DNA of 64,000 nucleotides from Actinomyces sp. oral taxon 171 str. F0337 (GTDB taxonomy: Bacteria; Actinomycetota; Actinomycetes; Actinomycetales; Actinomycetaceae): the NCBI RefSeq assembly GCF_005696555.1, contig NZ_CP040005.1, positions 1,922,001 to 1,986,000 on the forward strand, written 5' to 3'. Positions within the stretch are counted from its first letter, which is position 1. The number at the start of each line of letters is the position of its first letter. The notes under the pieces were generated by a model. The model ran no database searches. It saw only the letters and a program-made list of their open reading frames with translations, and had not been told where the DNA came from. Made by a program: the position numbers and the translations under genes. Below are positions 1-8,774 of this stretch, one piece after another.

Positions 1-257
1 TGGCCGCGGGCACTGAGGACAAGCGGCTGAGCGCCTACGTCGCCCCGACCGAGTCCACCGATCCCAACGTCAGCACCCAGGTGCTCTGGGCCCGGCAGGT
101 GTGGTCCAACATCGTCTCCGGAGAGGTGCAGGAGGCCGGTTCCGCCAAGGCCTCCAGTCCGGCCCGCGAAGCGGCCGTCACTGGGGCGGTCGACGCCGCC
201 CGGCGCGCCACCGCCTGGGGCACGGACTTCTCCTCCCTGCCCGGCTACGCCGCCTGA
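1..257 (+). CDS. C-terminal part of an unrecognised protein (5' end outside window)
   Basis: An open frame enters from the left edge (codons begin at base 3) and stops with TGA at 255-257, giving about 84 residues. The visible part is rich in Ala, Ser and Thr, has no membrane segment, and ends ...SSLPGYAA. I do not recognise the family and no catalytic motif is visible. The next gene's GTG starts one base after this stop, so the two are probably co-transcribed with the helicase gene further down. That the frame is coding rests on its high-GC third positions and the tight junction, not on homology. Confidence 0.55.
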   Translation, partial: AAGTEDKRLSAYVAPTESTDPNVSTQVLWARQVWSNIVSGEVQEAGSAKASSPAREAAVTGAVDAARRATAWGTDFSSLPGYAA

Positions 258-258
258 C

Positions 259-531
259 GTGCGTCTCCTCGTAACGGTCCTGGTCCTCATGGCCGCCCTG
301 GCGGCCGTGGACCAGCTCTTCTTGTGGATGGAACGCCGTGGCTGGATCTACTGGCGGCGCTCCAAGCGCGACCCACGTGGCGCCCTCCTGGGTCCCATCG
401 ACAACGTCTTCAACCCGGCCCACGAGCACGTGGTTGAGCAGCAGGAGACCGAGGAGCGCCTGGCCGACTTCCAAGCCGACTTCCAAGCCGACATCCGGGC
501 CAGCATCCAGGCGAACACGGTCCCGAGGTGA
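259..531 (+). CDS. small membrane-anchored protein, function unknown
   Basis: A 90-residue protein with a GTG start one base after the upstream stop and a TGA four bases before the helicase ATG. Residues 1-22 (MRLLVTVLVLMAALAAVDQ and onward) form one hydrophobic segment, followed by WMERRGWIYWRRSKRD, a positively charged juxtamembrane stretch that suggests the C-terminus is cytoplasmic. The last third is acidic and Gln-rich with a short tandem repeat (DFQADFQADI), probably helical. I know no family for it. Its tight position between the unknown gene and the helicase suggests one transcript and perhaps a shared function, but that is inference. Confidence 0.6.
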   Translation: MRLLVTVLVLMAALAAVDQLFLWMERRGWIYWRRSKRDPRGALLGPIDNVFNPAHEHVVEQQETEERLADFQADFQADIRASIQANTVPR

Positions 532-534
532 GAC

Positions 535-3500
535 ATGAGGAGCGCAGCCGCCGCCACCGCGCAGCGCCCGCTGCACCGGTGGGCACGTCAGGTACCGCTA
601 CGCGATTACCAGCAGGAAGTGCTTGATCGGCTCCACCCCGACGACGGCTCCACGTTGCACCTGCTCGCACCGCCGGGAGCAGGTAAGACTCTCGTGGGGC
701 TGGAGCTGGCCGTACGCAACGGCCGTCGTGCGCTCGTCCTAGCACCCACCACGGTCATCAGGGCCCAGTGGATCCATCAAGCGCAGAAGCTCTACACCTC
801 CCCCGCCTCCGGCTCCTCTTCGGTCACCGACTCGGTCAACGCCCGCCTGCCGAGCGCGCGTCTGGAGCAGGTGGCAGAGTGCGCCGACCTGACGGTTCTG
901 ACCTATCAGTCTCTGGCCGTCGTCGACTCCTCCCCCGCCTGGAACGAAGCGGCCCGCTCGCGCTGGGTCACTGAGCTCACTGCTGACGGACGAAGCGCCG
1001 TGAGCGCCGAGGCGTGGTTGAGGCGGCTGGAGGCCGACAACCCCAGGGCCTACACCCGCGGGATCCGTTCACGCACCGCCATCATCCGCCGCCAGGTCGA
1101 TGAGCTCGACGACGCCGCCGTCGCCTCTCTTCTGGGACCTGGTGCCCAGGCACGTCTGGACACACTCATCGAAGCGGGTGTCACCACCATCATCCTCGAC
1201 GAGTGCCACCATCTGAGGGCCCACTGGGCCGTCGTCGTCCACTACCTCGCACGGCGCCTGAGGCGAGCGGGCCTGTCTCCCACTCTCATCGGCCTGACGG
1301 CCACTGGACCTTCGGACGAGGACCGGTCATCCCGGCGCTATCGTGCGCTCCTGGGCGACGTCGACGCCGAGATTCCGGTTCCTGCCGTCATCCGCGCCGG
1401 TCATCTCGCCCCATGTCGTCAGCTGGCCTGGTTCACGCTCCCGTCCCCGGAGGAAACGGAGTTCCTGACCACCGCCGGAGAAGAGCTTCATCACCGGATA
1501 GACGAGCTGCTGCTGAGCCCTGACGGCGTCGACTACCTGCTAGAAGTCGTCGCCCCACCCGCTCCGACCACCGCACTCGGTGACGGGGGCGGGCTGGAAC
1601 CACCCCCTCGTACCCGCAGAGCGGATGGTGACCGTGCCTCTGCAGCGACTAGGCCTCCTGGGGATGACGAACTGGTGCGTCGGATCGTTGCGGGTTTCGA
1701 CGCCGATCCGACACTGGCCGCGTCCGCGGCCGCGCTGCTGCAGAGAATAGGCAGCTACCGGGCCACGGCTCTGAGCACCCGGGTTGTTCCGCTCCTGCCC
1801 GAGCTCGAGCTGCTCGATCTTGACGATGAGCTCAGGCTCCTGGGTCGGTACGCTCATGACCGGCTCCTGGCAGTGCCCGAGCGCCGGCGGGACTGGGAGT
1901 CCACGCGCGAGCTGCTGAGAGGTTTCGGCCTGTACCTGACCGATTCCGGCATCCGGGCGGGACGATCCCCGGTGGATACCATCACTGCCGCATCGAGGGC
2001 CAAGGACACGGCCGTCATCAACATCCTGCGTCACGAGCTCGACTCCATCGGCGAACGTATGCGGGCCGTGGTCGTCACCGATGCGGCCGAGCGCTCTGCT
2101 CATCATCGGGCGCTGGACATCGTGCTCCCGACCTCACGTCCCGGCCCTCCGGGAGGCGCGGTGCGCTGCATGAGCACGCTGCTGAGTGATGCAGATCTGC
2201 GCTCCTTGCACCCGGTGCTGCTCACCAGCTCCCGGCTCGGCCTGGCCAGCGGGGAGAACTCACTGTTGGATCGGTTGCGCCGGTGCACCGGTCTCGAGCT
2301 GCCGGCCACCGATGATGGTTGGATGCTGTCGGTGACCGGGAGGGGAGTCGGCGGCGCCGAGCTAGTCCTGGCCGTCAGTGAGTTGGTCGCTGCCGGGGAG
2401 GTACGACTCGTGGTAGGCACCCGAGGACTGCTCGGCGAGGGGTGGGACTGCCCCGCCGTGAACACGCTCATCGACCTGACGACGGCGACGACCTCAACTG
2501 CGACGCAGCAGCTGTACGGGCGCACCACCCGTCTGGACCCGACCTGGGCCGGTAAAACCGCTCACAACTGGTCCGTCACATGTCTTCTACCGGATCATCC
2601 CCGTCTGCACTCCGGTGCGGACCTGAACCGACTGCGTCGCAAGGCCGAGCACCTCTGGTCGGTGGTGCGGCCCGACGAGGTTCCCCTCGACCCGGCGATA
2701 GCGGCAGCCACGCCCGTCATTGAGACGGGTCTGCGAGCAATGCTCACACCCGCTCAGTGCAACAGGCTCGACGCTGTCGCGGGCGGGGCTGTTCCGCAGG
2801 ACATCGAGGCGCTCAACGCAGTCACGACGGCCGGCCTTGATCGTGACCTGGAAGCGCACCGCTGGCTCGCCTCGGGCCCGGCGGGCGATAGGGCCTCGCG
2901 TCGCAACCACGGCCGGGTGCTGGAGGCGGTGGAGATCACGAGCGCGGCGGACCTTCTGCGTCGGGGACGGCCCACCGCCTTCTGGAGCGGCGCCGCCCGG
3001 GCCGTCCTCGATGTCGTCCTCTCACGAGACGGGCTCACTGCCGACAACGATTCCTCCGAGGGGGACCTCCCGCGCCTCGTGGTTCGCGAGTCTCAAGCAG
3101 ACTCGGCCAGTGGATCGACTCGTACCGTACTCATCGGCCTGGACGGGGCGGAGGCCACCCGGAGTGCACGTTTCGCGGGCATCGTGGAAGAACTTCTGAG
3201 CGCCCCGGAGCGTCGTCCTCGATTCATCCTCGAGGTAGCCACCGCCACATGGGCGCAGGGCCATGCGGAGCGACCACTGAGCGGGCCGCGGCGCCTTCTG
3301 GGAAGGTTGCTGTCACTAGGCGCTTGGAACCGCGATAACAGTATCTTCCTCGCGGTTCCAACGGCCTTGGCTCGCTCACGAGCCGACATGCACGCCTTTG
3401 CCCGCGCATGGTCCGTATGGGTGGGACCGTGCCGCCTCCGTCTGGTCCGTGACGCTGACGACGCAGCAGCACTCCTGTCCTGTCTCGGCAGCGGTGGTCC

Positions 3501-3549
3501 CACCGGGCGAGTCAGCCTGCGCCGTACCAGACGCTGGCTGGAGGACTGA
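535..3549 (+). CDS. superfamily 2 DEAD/DEAH-type helicase, large
   Basis: A 1004-residue protein. Helicase motifs appear in order: a Q-motif-like LRDYQQEVLDRL near residue 22; Walker A APPGAGKT (45-52); motif Ia LVLAPTTVIRAQW; Walker B DECHH (from residue 222); motif III LTATGP; and in the second RecA lobe GLLGEGWDCPAVNTLIDL and QQLYGRTTR (from about residue 658), which carries the arginine-finger motif VI. This is the arrangement of type III restriction/RecG/XPB-like ATP-driven translocases. About 100 residues between the lobes and about 340 residues after motif VI match nothing I recognise. No nuclease or methylase motif is seen. The ATG lies three bases after the upstream stop. It could be a repair or defence helicase; the sequence does not decide which. 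Confidence 0.85.
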   Translation: MRSAAAATAQRPLHRWARQVPLRDYQQEVLDRLHPDDGSTLHLLAPPGAGKTLVGLELAVRNGRRALVLAPTTVIRAQWIHQAQKLYTSPASGSSSVTDSVNARLPSARLEQVAECADLTVLTYQSLAVVDSSPAWNEAARSRWVTELTADGRSAVSAEAWLRRLEADNPRAYTRGIRSRTAIIRRQVDELDDAAVASLLGPGAQARLDTLIEAGVTTIILDECHHLRAHWAVVVHYLARRLRRAGLSPTLIGLTATGPSDEDRSSRRYRALLGDVDAEIPVPAVIRAGHLAPCRQLAWFTLPSPEETEFLTTAGEELHHRIDELLLSPDGVDYLLEVVAPPAPTTALGDGGGLEPPPRTRRADGDRASAATRPPGDDELVRRIVAGFDADPTLAASAAALLQRIGSYRATALSTRVVPLLPELELLDLDDELRLLGRYAHDRLLAVPERRRDWESTRELLRGFGLYLTDSGIRAGRSPVDTITAASRAKDTAVINILRHELDSIGERMRAVVVTDAAERSAHHRALDIVLPTSRPGPPGGAVRCMSTLLSDADLRSLHPVLLTSSRLGLASGENSLLDRLRRCTGLELPATDDGWMLSVTGRGVGGAELVLAVSELVAAGEVRLVVGTRGLLGEGWDCPAVNTLIDLTTATTSTATQQLYGRTTRLDPTWAGKTAHNWSVTCLLPDHPRLHSGADLNRLRRKAEHLWSVVRPDEVPLDPAIAAATPVIETGLRAMLTPAQCNRLDAVAGGAVPQDIEALNAVTTAGLDRDLEAHRWLASGPAGDRASRRNHGRVLEAVEITSAADLLRRGRPTAFWSGAARAVLDVVLSRDGLTADNDSSEGDLPRLVVRESQADSASGSTRTVLIGLDGAEATRSARFAGIVEELLSAPERRPRFILEVATATWAQGHAERPLSGPRRLLGRLLSLGAWNRDNSIFLAVPTALARSRADMHAFARAWSVWVGPCRLRLVRDADDAAALLSCLGSGGPTGRVSLRRTRRWLED

Positions 3550-3564
3550 GCGCTTCCATGCCGC

Positions 3565-5397
3565 TCAGCGACGGGCAGTCTCCAGAGCGGCGCGGACGGT
3601 GGCGCTGAGCTCGGTCGCGGCGGCATCGGCAGGCACGGAGCGGTGCTCGCCGGTGCGGCGGTCGCGAATCTCCACGGTCCCCTCTCTGGCCAGGTCCCGG
3701 CCGACGACAACCGTGTAGGGCAGGCCGAGGAGCTCGGCGTCGGCGAACTTCACGCCGGCGGAGACCTTGCGGCGGTCGTCGTAAAGGACCTCGACGCCGT
3801 CGGCGTCCAGGGACGAGGCGATCTGCCCGGCGACGTCGAAAACGGCCTGGTCCTTGCCGGTGGCCAGGACCTGCACATGGTAGGGGGCGATCTGGACGGG
3901 CCAGGTGAGTCCCTTGTCGTCGTGGTTGGCCTCGGCCAAGGCGGCCATGACGCGGCTGACGCCGATGCCGTAGGAGCCCATGGTGACCACGCGGGCCTTG
4001 CCGTTCTCGTCCAGGACGCTCAGTCCCAGGGCCTGGGAGTACTTGCGTCCCAGCTCGAAGATGTGACCGATCTCGATGCCGCGGGCCAGGTGGAGCGGGC
4101 CGGAGCCGTCGGGGGCGGGGTCGCCCTCACGGACCTCGGCGGCCTCGATGGTGCCGTCGGCGATGAAGTCGCGGCCCATGACCAGGTCGAGGACGTGCTT
4201 CTTGTCGGTGTTGGCGCCGGTGACCCAGCTGGTTCCCTCCACGATCCGGGGATCGACCAGGTAGCGCACGGATCCGGTGAGGACCTCGGTGCCGTCGTCG
4301 AGCCTCTCAACGCGCCGCAGTGGCGAGTTGGGGCCGATGGCTGTGGGGCCGATGTAGCCGCGCACGAGCTCGGGGTGGGTCTCGAAGTCGGTGTCGCATG
4401 CCATCTCGACCTCAGCAGGGGCGACGGCGGCCTCCAGACGCTTCATGTCGACGTCGCGGTCCCCAGGCACACCGACGACCAGCAGCTCACGCTCACCGCC
4501 GGGGTGGGTGAGGGTGACGACGACGTTCTTGAGCGTGTCGGCGGCCGTCCAGGCCCGCCCGTCCGAGCGCGGGTAGGCCTCGTTGCACAGCTCGACCAGG
4601 GAGTCGATGGTGGGGGTGTCGGGGGTGTCCACCACGCGCGCCGGGCCGACCCCGGAGGCGTCCACGGTCTCGGGGACCACGGTGATGACGGCCTCGGCGT
4701 TGGCCGCGTAGCCGCTTGAGGAGCGCACGAAAGTGTCCTCACCGATCTCGCAGGGGTAGAGGAACTCCTCGGAGTGCGACCCGCCCATGGCGCCGGCCAT
4801 CGCGTTGACGATGACGTAGTCCAGACCCAGACGGGTGAAGATCCGCTCATAGGTGTCCCGGTGGGCCTGGTAGGCGGCGGCCAGCCCGGCGTCGTCGATG
4901 TCGAAGGAGTAGGAGTCCTTCATGACGAACTCGCGGCCGCGGATAATGCCTGCCCGGGGGCGGGCCTCGTCACGGTACTTGGTCTGGATCTGGTAGACGA
5001 TGGCCGGCAGGTCCTTGTAGGAGGAGTAGAGGTCCTTGACCGCGAGGGTGAACATCTCCTCGTGGGTGGGTGCCAGCAGGTAGTCCCCGTCCTTGCGGTC
5101 ACGGAGCTTGAACAGGGTGGGGCCGTAGTCGTCCCAGCGCCCGGTGGCCTGATAGGGCTCGGCCGGTAGGAGAGCCGGGAAGTGGACCTCCTGGCCGCCC
5201 ATGGCGTCCATCTCCTGGCGCACGATGTCCTCGATCTTGCGCAGCGTCCGCAGGCCCAGCGGCAACCAGGTGTACACCCCGGGGGCGGCCCGGCGGACGT
5301 AGCAGGCACGAACGAGCAGCCGGTGGCTGGCGACCTCGGCGTCAGCCGGGTCCTCGCGCAGGGTTCGGATGAAGGAGGTGGAGAGTCTGTGCAGCAC
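3565..5397 (-). CDS. proS: prolyl-tRNA synthetase
   Basis: A 610-residue class II aminoacyl-tRNA synthetase that charges tRNA-Pro in the cytoplasm. The N-terminus [20 protein letters not shown] is typical of bacterial ProRS. Motif 2 is [20 protein letters not shown], and motif 3 is the [16 protein letters not shown] stretch. Between motifs 2 and 3 lies a roughly 180-residue insertion, as in bacterial-type ProRS that edit mischarged Ala-tRNA-Pro. The C-terminal anticodon-binding domain follows ([20 protein letters not shown]). Length is normal for the long bacterial form. It is convergent with the helicase gene (16-base gap) and divergent from the mevalonate genes. Confidence 0.97.
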   Translation of the reverse strand: MLHRLSTSFIRTLREDPADAEVASHRLLVRACYVRRAAPGVYTWLPLGLRTLRKIEDIVRQEMDAMGGQEVHFPALLPAEPYQATGRWDDYGPTLFKLRDRKDGDYLLAPTHEEMFTLAVKDLYSSYKDLPAIVYQIQTKYRDEARPRAGIIRGREFVMKDSYSFDIDDAGLAAAYQAHRDTYERIFTRLGLDYVIVNAMAGAMGGSHSEEFLYPCEIGEDTFVRSSSGYAANAEAVITVVPETVDASGVGPARVVDTPDTPTIDSLVELCNEAYPRSDGRAWTAADTLKNVVVTLTHPGGERELLVVGVPGDRDVDMKRLEAAVAPAEVEMACDTDFETHPELVRGYIGPTAIGPNSPLRRVERLDDGTEVLTGSVRYLVDPRIVEGTSWVTGANTDKKHVLDLVMGRDFIADGTIEAAEVREGDPAPDGSGPLHLARGIEIGHIFELGRKYSQALGLSVLDENGKARVVTMGSYGIGVSRVMAALAEANHDDKGLTWPVQIAPYHVQVLATGKDQAVFDVAGQIASSLDADGVEVLYDDRRKVSAGVKFADAELLGLPYTVVVGRDLAREGTVEIRDRRTGEHRSVPADAAATELSATVRAALETARR

Positions 5398-5656
5398 AAG
5401 GCGATCCTAAGGGGTCCCGGAGCCGTCGCCCCAACGGGGCCCGCTCGGCCCTGCGAAATCACGGGAGCAAAGGGTCACAGCGCATCTGCGTCCGCGGCTG
5501 CGCGCGAACCGTCTCGATGCTGGTCAGGTAGGACTTGCAGCCCTCGAGAAGCGCCCGATACGCTCGATCCCATCAAAGGGTTCGTCAAGCCCTCTTATCC
5601 CTGAATCCGGCCCGCATCACGGTTTCCCGGCGCGTGGGCCACTGGCAAGGAAACAT

Positions 5657-6619
5657 ATGGACAGGCACTCCTCCATCCGTGAGGGACACGGCCAGACGTG
5701 GGCGAAGGCCATTCTCCTGGGTGAGCACTCGGTCGTCTACGGGCATCCCGCTGTGGCCGTACCGTTGCAGGACCTGCGGATGCGAGCCACGGCGAGCCCG
5801 ACCTCGGGTCCCTCCACGCTGAGCAGCCTGGACTACTCGGGGCCCCTGGACCAGGCCGGGTCCCGGTTCGCCAGTGTCGCACGGGCCTTCGAGGTGGCCC
5901 GCGAGTTCTCCGGGGGGCTGGGCCAGGCCTTCGATATCACCACCGTGAGCGACTTCCCCCATGAGCGCGGGCTCGGCTCGTCGGCGGCGGCGGCCGGCGC
6001 GATCATTCGCGCTGTCCTAGACGCCTGCGGGCGTGAGGCCAACTCCGATGAGCTGTTCGCGCTGACGCAGATGGCTGAGCAGATCGCGCACGGCAAGCCC
6101 TCGGGGCTGGACGCCGCCGCCACCTGCTCACCGTGCCCCATCCGGTTCCAGGGCGGACAGATGCGCCCCCTGAGCCAGCGCATCGACAACGCCTTCCTGG
6201 TTATCGCCGACTCAGGCGTCCACGGCTCCACCCGCGAGGCCGTCAGTGGCCTGCGCCAGCGCTACGAGAACGATCCGGAAAACATCGGGCCGCGCATCAA
6301 CCACCTGGGGACGCTCACCCAGATCGCAATCATGACACTGGACCAGGCCGACGCCCCTGCCCTCGGGGCCGCCATGAATGAGGCGCACACGCTGCTCACC
6401 AAGCTCAGCCTGAGTCTGCCGATCCTCGACGACCTCGCCGACGCCGCACGCAGAGCCGGGGCTCTGGGCGCCAAGCTCACCGGCGGGGGGCTTGGTGGCT
6501 GCGTCATCGCCCTGGTGGCCGGGCAGCCGGCCACGCGCCGGGTTCGCGCCGCCCTGGAGAGGGCCGGCGCCGCGGCGACGTGGAGCTACCGGATGCGTCT
6601 GAGCCAGGTGGACGAGTGA
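5657..6619 (+). CDS. mvk: mevalonate kinase
   Basis: A 320-residue GHMP kinase that phosphorylates mevalonate with ATP, the first step of the lower mevalonate pathway. It shows KAILLGEHSVVYGHPAVAVP (substrate-binding N-terminal motif with the GEHSVVYG signature), the ATP-binding loop ERGLGSSAAAAGAI, the PSGLDAA motif with its catalytic Asp, and the C-terminal KLTGGGLGGC motif. The ATG is preceded by AAGGAAACAT, a good ribosome-binding site. It is first of four genes whose stops and starts overlap, so this is one operon. The 259 bases upstream, shared with proS, should hold its promoter. Confidence 0.95.
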   Translation: MDRHSSIREGHGQTWAKAILLGEHSVVYGHPAVAVPLQDLRMRATASPTSGPSTLSSLDYSGPLDQAGSRFASVARAFEVAREFSGGLGQAFDITTVSDFPHERGLGSSAAAAGAIIRAVLDACGREANSDELFALTQMAEQIAHGKPSGLDAAATCSPCPIRFQGGQMRPLSQRIDNAFLVIADSGVHGSTREAVSGLRQRYENDPENIGPRINHLGTLTQIAIMTLDQADAPALGAAMNEAHTLLTKLSLSLPILDDLADAARRAGALGAKLTGGGLGGCVIALVAGQPATRRVRAALERAGAAATWSYRMRLSQVDE

Positions 6620-7638
6620 GCACCGCCTCCCCAGCCACCGCGGACTTCTCCCCGGCCGCTGCCCCGACGGTGACAGCCAGCGCCAACACCAACATCGCGC
6701 TCATTAAGTACTGGGGCAAGGTGGATGAGGCGCTGGCGATCCCCGCCACCTCGAGCCTGTCCCTCACCCTCGCAGGGACCCGCACGACGACAACGGTCTC
6801 CTTCGACGGCGGTGCCGGCGCCGCAGACTCGGTGACGATCAACGGCTCCTGCCCGACCAGCACCGAGCTGGCCCGGGTCAGCCGGTTCCTCGACCTGGTA
6901 CGTTCCCGCTCAGGCGTCGCCACACCGGCTACCGTCATCTCCCGGGCCTCGGTGCCGCTGGCGGCCGGGCTGGCGAGCTCGGCGGCGGGCTTCGCGGCGC
7001 TTGCGGCGGCCGCCTCCCGCGCCACCGGCATGAACCTCGACGACCGTGCCCTCTCCCGGCTGGCCCGGCGCGGGTCGGGGTCGGCCACGCGCTCCGTCTT
7101 CGGCGGGCTGGTCCTGTGGAACGCGGGCCACGACGACGCCTCCTCCTACGCCGAGCCGGTCGGGTGCGAGATGGATCTGGCGATGGTCGTCGTCGTGCTT
7201 TCCGAGCGGTACAAGCCCATCAGCTCCACCCGGGCCATGCGAGCCACGATGACCACCTCCCCGCTCTTCCCCGCCTGGGTCGAGGCCAGCAGAGGGGACC
7301 TTCAGGTGGCGCTGGACGCGGTCCGGGCTGGTGACCTGGAGCGGCTCGGGGAGGTTGTCGAGGGCAACGCCCTGGGGATGCACGCCACGATGATCGCCAC
7401 CCGTCCGGGCATCGTCTACTGGCTGCCGCAGACCGTTGCGGCGCTGCACGCGATCCGCGCCATGCGCGATGAAGGACTGCCCGTGTGGGCAACGATCGAT
7501 GCGGGTCCCAATGTCAAGGTGCTCACGGAGGGTGCCCGCGCCGAGGAGGTCGCCGCCGCGCTGCGCGACCGTCTGCCCGGCACCACCGTCTCGGTGAGGC
7601 GTCCCGGCGGCGGGGTGCGTATCGAGGAAGGCTCATGA
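6616..7638 (+). CDS. mvaD: diphosphomevalonate decarboxylase
   Basis: A 340-residue GHMP-fold enzyme that decarboxylates mevalonate 5-diphosphate to isopentenyl diphosphate with ATP. Diagnostic is NTNIALIKYWGK (residues 24-35), then the phosphate-binding loop LASSAAGFAALA, and GSGSATRSVFGGLVLW with its conserved Ser/Arg. I place the start at GTG 6616, which overlaps the mvk stop (GTGAG junction), rather than at the frame's earlier ATG 6580 inside mvk, because the overlap style is repeated at the next two junctions. Residues before about 18 are Ala/Ser/Pro-rich and probably disordered. Confidence 0.94.
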   Translation: MSTASPATADFSPAAAPTVTASANTNIALIKYWGKVDEALAIPATSSLSLTLAGTRTTTTVSFDGGAGAADSVTINGSCPTSTELARVSRFLDLVRSRSGVATPATVISRASVPLAAGLASSAAGFAALAAAASRATGMNLDDRALSRLARRGSGSATRSVFGGLVLWNAGHDDASSYAEPVGCEMDLAMVVVVLSERYKPISSTRAMRATMTTSPLFPAWVEASRGDLQVALDAVRAGDLERLGEVVEGNALGMHATMIATRPGIVYWLPQTVAALHAIRAMRDEGLPVWATIDAGPNVKVLTEGARAEEVAAALRDRLPGTTVSVRRPGGGVRIEEGS

Positions 7639-8774
7639 CCTCTCACGCCGACGGCGTGGTCGCCAGGGCGCCGGGCAAGCTCTACATCGCAGGCGAGTAC
7701 GCCGTCGTCGAGCCCGGCCACCGGGCGGTCCTGGTGGCGGTCAACCGATTCATCACCATGCGGATCACGCCCTGCTCCCCCGCCGGCGGGTACGCGGGCA
7801 CGATCCGCTCGCAGCTCTACGCCACCGGCTCCAGGCCCTGGCGTCACCGCCCGCAGGACGGCCTGGCCGAGGCGGTCGGAGGCGATGACGACTACGTGAT
7901 CTCGGCGATCCGCGTCGTCGAGGCGCTGGTGGCCGAGGGCGGTGGCCGGCTGGGGTCCTTCGACCTGGACATCTCCAGCGAGCTGGACGAGGCGGACGGG
8001 CGCAAGCTGGGCCTGGGATCCTCCTCAGCAGTCACCGTGGCGACGGTGCGCGCCGTCGCGGGCTTCTACGGCCTGAGTCTGGACGACTCGCGCGTCTACA
8101 AGCTGGCGATGCTGGCCAGTGACGCGGTCCAGCCGATCGGCTCGGGGGGCGACATCGCGGCCAGCGCCGTGACCGGCTGGGTGGCCTACGCCTCACCCGA
8201 CCGCGTGTGGCTGCGCCGGGCCCGGCAACGGGCGCAGGCCCGTGGCGGCACAGGAGACCTGATGGAATCCGACTGGCCCGGCCTGCGCCTGCGTCGACTG
8301 CCTGTTCCCTCCGTGAGGCTTCAGGTGGGATGGACCGGGGCTCCCGCCTCCACCCCGGCCCTGGTTGCCGGCGTCCAGGCGGGCTCCCGCGGGGCCGACG
8401 ACGTCTACGCGTCCTTCCTACGCGCCAGCCAGGACTGCCTGGCCTCCCTGACCGCGGCCATCGAGGCCGACGACGCCGGCCAGGTCATGAGCGCAATCAC
8501 GCGAAACCGGGCGCTTCTGGCGCAGCTCGGACGGATCAGCGGCCGTGTCATCGAGACTCCCGAGCTGACGCGGCTGGTCGAGATCGCGCGCGCTCACGGG
8601 GCCGCTGCCAAGAGCTCGGGTGCCGGCGGCGGGGACTGCGGTATCGCCCTGTGCCCGCCGGACAAGGACATCGCCGCCATGAGCTCCGCCTGGAGGTCGG
8701 CCAGTATCCAGCCCCTGGACCTGGCGATCTACACCCACGACTCCCCCGTGCCCCCTATGGAGGTCACCTCATGA
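7635..8774 (+). CDS. phosphomevalonate kinase (GHMP family)
   Basis: A 379-residue GHMP kinase that converts mevalonate 5-phosphate to the diphosphate, between mevalonate kinase and the decarboxylase. Motifs seen: APGKLYIAGEYAVVEPGHRA at the N-terminus, the ATP loop KLGLGSSSAVTVAT, and the C-terminal SSGAGGGDCGIAL. The EYAVV(E/V)PG form is typical of bacterial phosphomevalonate kinase rather than mevalonate kinase. ATG 7635 overlaps the mvaD stop (ATGA); the frame opens upstream as far as 7485, but a start there would lie deep inside mvaD. Position in the operon supports the assignment. Confidence 0.92.
   Translation: MTSHADGVVARAPGKLYIAGEYAVVEPGHRAVLVAVNRFITMRITPCSPAGGYAGTIRSQLYATGSRPWRHRPQDGLAEAVGGDDDYVISAIRVVEALVAEGGGRLGSFDLDISSELDEADGRKLGLGSSSAVTVATVRAVAGFYGLSLDDSRVYKLAMLASDAVQPIGSGGDIAASAVTGWVAYASPDRVWLRRARQRAQARGGTGDLMESDWPGLRLRRLPVPSVRLQVGWTGAPASTPALVAGVQAGSRGADDVYASFLRASQDCLASLTAAIEADDAGQVMSAITRNRALLAQLGRISGRVIETPELTRLVEIARAHGAAAKSSGAGGGDCGIALCPPDKDIAAMSSAWRSASIQPLDLAIYTHDSPVPPMEVTS

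Noticed and set aside
7485..8770. Upstream extensions of the phosphomevalonate kinase and isomerase frames (to 7485 and 8207)
   Set aside because: Both extensions lie inside the preceding gene in another frame; overlapping ATGA starts at 7635 and 8771 explain the operon better.
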